A program made the position numbers and the translations under genes. Below are positions 31,786 to 32,929 of a stretch of DNA of 32,929 bases, in pieces. Under the pieces are notes generated by a model, which searched no databases, was not told the DNA's origin, and was given only the letters and a program-made list of their open reading frames with translations. Source of the stretch: JAILZP01 sp037444185. GTDB taxonomy: Bacteria > Bacillota > Desulfotomaculia > Desulfotomaculales > Desulfocucumaceae. The stretch spans positions 1-32,929 of the forward strand of contig JBBIMW010000026.1 in NCBI GenBank assembly GCA_037444185.1, given 5' to 3'. Position 1 is the stretch's first letter; each line of letters begins with the position of its first letter.

Positions 31786-32879
31786 TATTTGAAATGATTG
31801 AAGACTTTGCCCCCCCGGGCCTTGCGGAAGATTGGGACAACTGCGGGCTGCAGGTGGGAGATCCGGCCCGGCAGGTGGGCAGGGTCTTGGTGGCCCTGGA
31901 TATGGACGAGGCCGTACTTCTGGAGGCGCAGGAGAAGAAAGCCGGCCTGGTGGTCACCCACCACCCCCTGCTGATGAAGGGAGTAAGGCAAATCAGGGAG
32001 GACCGTGCCCCTGGACGGCTCCTGGCTTCAATAATCAGGGCCGGGATAATCGTGTACGCCGCCCATACAAACCTTGATAACGCCGACAGGGGTGTCAGCG
32101 CAGTTTTGGCCGGAAAACTGGGTCTGTCCGACATGCGGGTAATCAGGCAGGGCCGGGAGAGGTTTCTAAAGCTGGCCGTCTTTGTGCCTCCGGAACATGC
32201 CGACGCAGTGTTGGAAGCCCTGGCGGAGGCTGGCGGAGGGTGGATAGGGAAATACAGCCACTGCACCTTCATGCTGAAGGGAACCGGTACTTTCAAGCCT
32301 TTGGAGGAAGCCAGGCCGTACATCGGCAAGGTGGGTGAATTGGAAAGGGTGGAGGAGGTGCGTTTGGAAACAATATTGCCCGCCAGGTTGTCAGGCCCGG
32401 TGGTGAAGGCTGTGCTGGCGGCCCATCCCTATGAGGAGGTGGCCTATGACCTCTATCCCCTGGAGAATGCCGCTGCGGGACATGGTCTGGGGAGAATTGG
32501 AAGGCTTGATCGCCCCGTATCCTTCGGAGAATTTGCTCCCATGGTCAAGGAGGCCCTGGATCTGCCCGCCATACGCTGCGGGGGGCCGGCGGAAAAGGAA
32601 ATCAGGAAGGTGGCTGTGTGTGGGGGATCAGGGAGTGATTTGTGGCCCCTTGCCCTGGCATTGGGCGCTGATGTCATGGTGACCGGCGATGTGGGGTACC
32701 ACGGGGCCAGAGATATGTTGGCGTCCGGGATGTGCTTCATAGATGCCGGACATAGCGGCACGGAAAGAGTCATACTTTACCCCCTGGCTGAATATATCGA
32801 CAGCCGCTGCCGGGAAAAGGGGCTGGATGTTGAAGTCATGGTCTCAAGTGTTGGGAGGGATCCCTTTGTTTTTATCTAG
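31758..32879 (+). CDS. Nif3-like dinuclear metal center protein (YqfO family)
   Basis: This Nif3/DUF34-family protein has a toroid-forming fold with a dinuclear metal site. Ligand motifs are THHPLLMKG, YAAHTNLDNA and DAGHSGTE. Between the two Nif3 halves is the PII/CutA-like insert seen in YqfO (about residues 135-235: FLKLAVFVPPEHADAVLEAL to AAHPYEEVAYDLYPLEN). Length is 373 aa. The start is set at TTG 31758 (AGGGAG six bases upstream); GTG 31764 or ATG 31794 are alternatives. It overlaps trmK, implying translational coupling. The family has been linked to GTP cyclohydrolase-type activity, but its role is unsettled. Confidence 0.93.
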   Translation: MPVQAECRLIFEMIEDFAPPGLAEDWDNCGLQVGDPARQVGRVLVALDMDEAVLLEAQEKKAGLVVTHHPLLMKGVRQIREDRAPGRLLASIIRAGIIVYAAHTNLDNADRGVSAVLAGKLGLSDMRVIRQGRERFLKLAVFVPPEHADAVLEALAEAGGGWIGKYSHCTFMLKGTGTFKPLEEARPYIGKVGELERVEEVRLETILPARLSGPVVKAVLAAHPYEEVAYDLYPLENAAAGHGLGRIGRLDRPVSFGEFAPMVKEALDLPAIRCGGPAEKEIRKVAVCGGSGSDLWPLALALGADVMVTGDVGYHGARDMLASGMCFIDAGHSGTERVILYPLAEYIDSRCREKGLDVEVMVSSVGRDPFVFI

Positions 32880-32929
32880 GAGAGTGTTGCAAAACTCATT
32901 TATACGACATCAAGCAGGTATAGCCGGAT

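Noticed and set aside
1..32929. Insertion sequences, prophage, toxin-antitoxin or defence genes
   Set aside because: No transposase, integrase, phage structural or defence-type domains were seen on either strand; the gene order is conserved chromosomal backbone.

Overview
The window looks like a chromosomal segment of an endospore-forming, selenium-using anaerobic Firmicute, most likely a Peptococcaceae-type organism (Pelotomaculum or Desulfotomaculum relatives). The reasons are the sporulation genes yqfC and yqfD, a Gram-positive style M-box and T-box, AGGAGG ribosome binding sites with many GTG and TTG starts, moderately high GC, and a selenocysteine-containing SelD. The genus is an inference. 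The core gene order (yqfC-yqfD-phoH-pgpH-ybeY-dgkA-cdd-era, recO, glyQ-glyS-ccpN-yqfL, dnaG-rpoD, trmK-yqfO) is the conserved order of the Bacillus subtilis yqf/dnaG-sigA region. Several genes are inserted between its blocks.

Layout. Positions 1-400 hold a minus-strand tRNA-Leu with its own promoter. Positions 400-2150 are an ECF sigma factor and its overlapping zinc-finger anti-sigma membrane protein. At 2452-4418 a small NifU-like protein converges on selD-yedF (minus strand) across a perfect palindromic terminator; selD reads through an in-frame UGA and has a SECIS-like hairpin. Positions 4690-11761 are a tightly packed operon for sporulation, RNA maturation, c-di-AMP turnover and ribosome assembly. 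At 11835-13131 an M-box magnesium riboswitch precedes corA, which converges on ubiX. Positions 13862-18359 carry recO, a DUF4342-like protein, and a T-box-controlled glyQ-glyS. Positions 18386-22654 form a carbon-metabolism unit: a CcpN-like regulator, the PPDK regulatory kinase/phosphorylase (apparently starting at ATA) and ppdK. Next come thpR, an FMN reductase-like protein and dgt, then dnaG-rpoD. A four-gene tRNA cluster (Asn, CAT, Glu, Val) has a promoter that lies inside the rpoD terminator. Two minus-strand genes follow (an unrecognised membrane-anchored protein and a CwlO/PcsB-like coiled-coil protein), then trmK and a Nif3/YqfO protein.

The least expected signals are: (1) the UGA-split selenoprotein SelD; (2) a PPDK regulator whose conserved N-terminus is open but has no ATG, GTG or TTG; and (3) a set of short, degenerate, strictly 7-nt-phased repeat blocks scattered through intergenic spacers, one of them inside the thpR coding sequence. 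I see no mobile elements, CRISPR arrays, prophage or defence systems.
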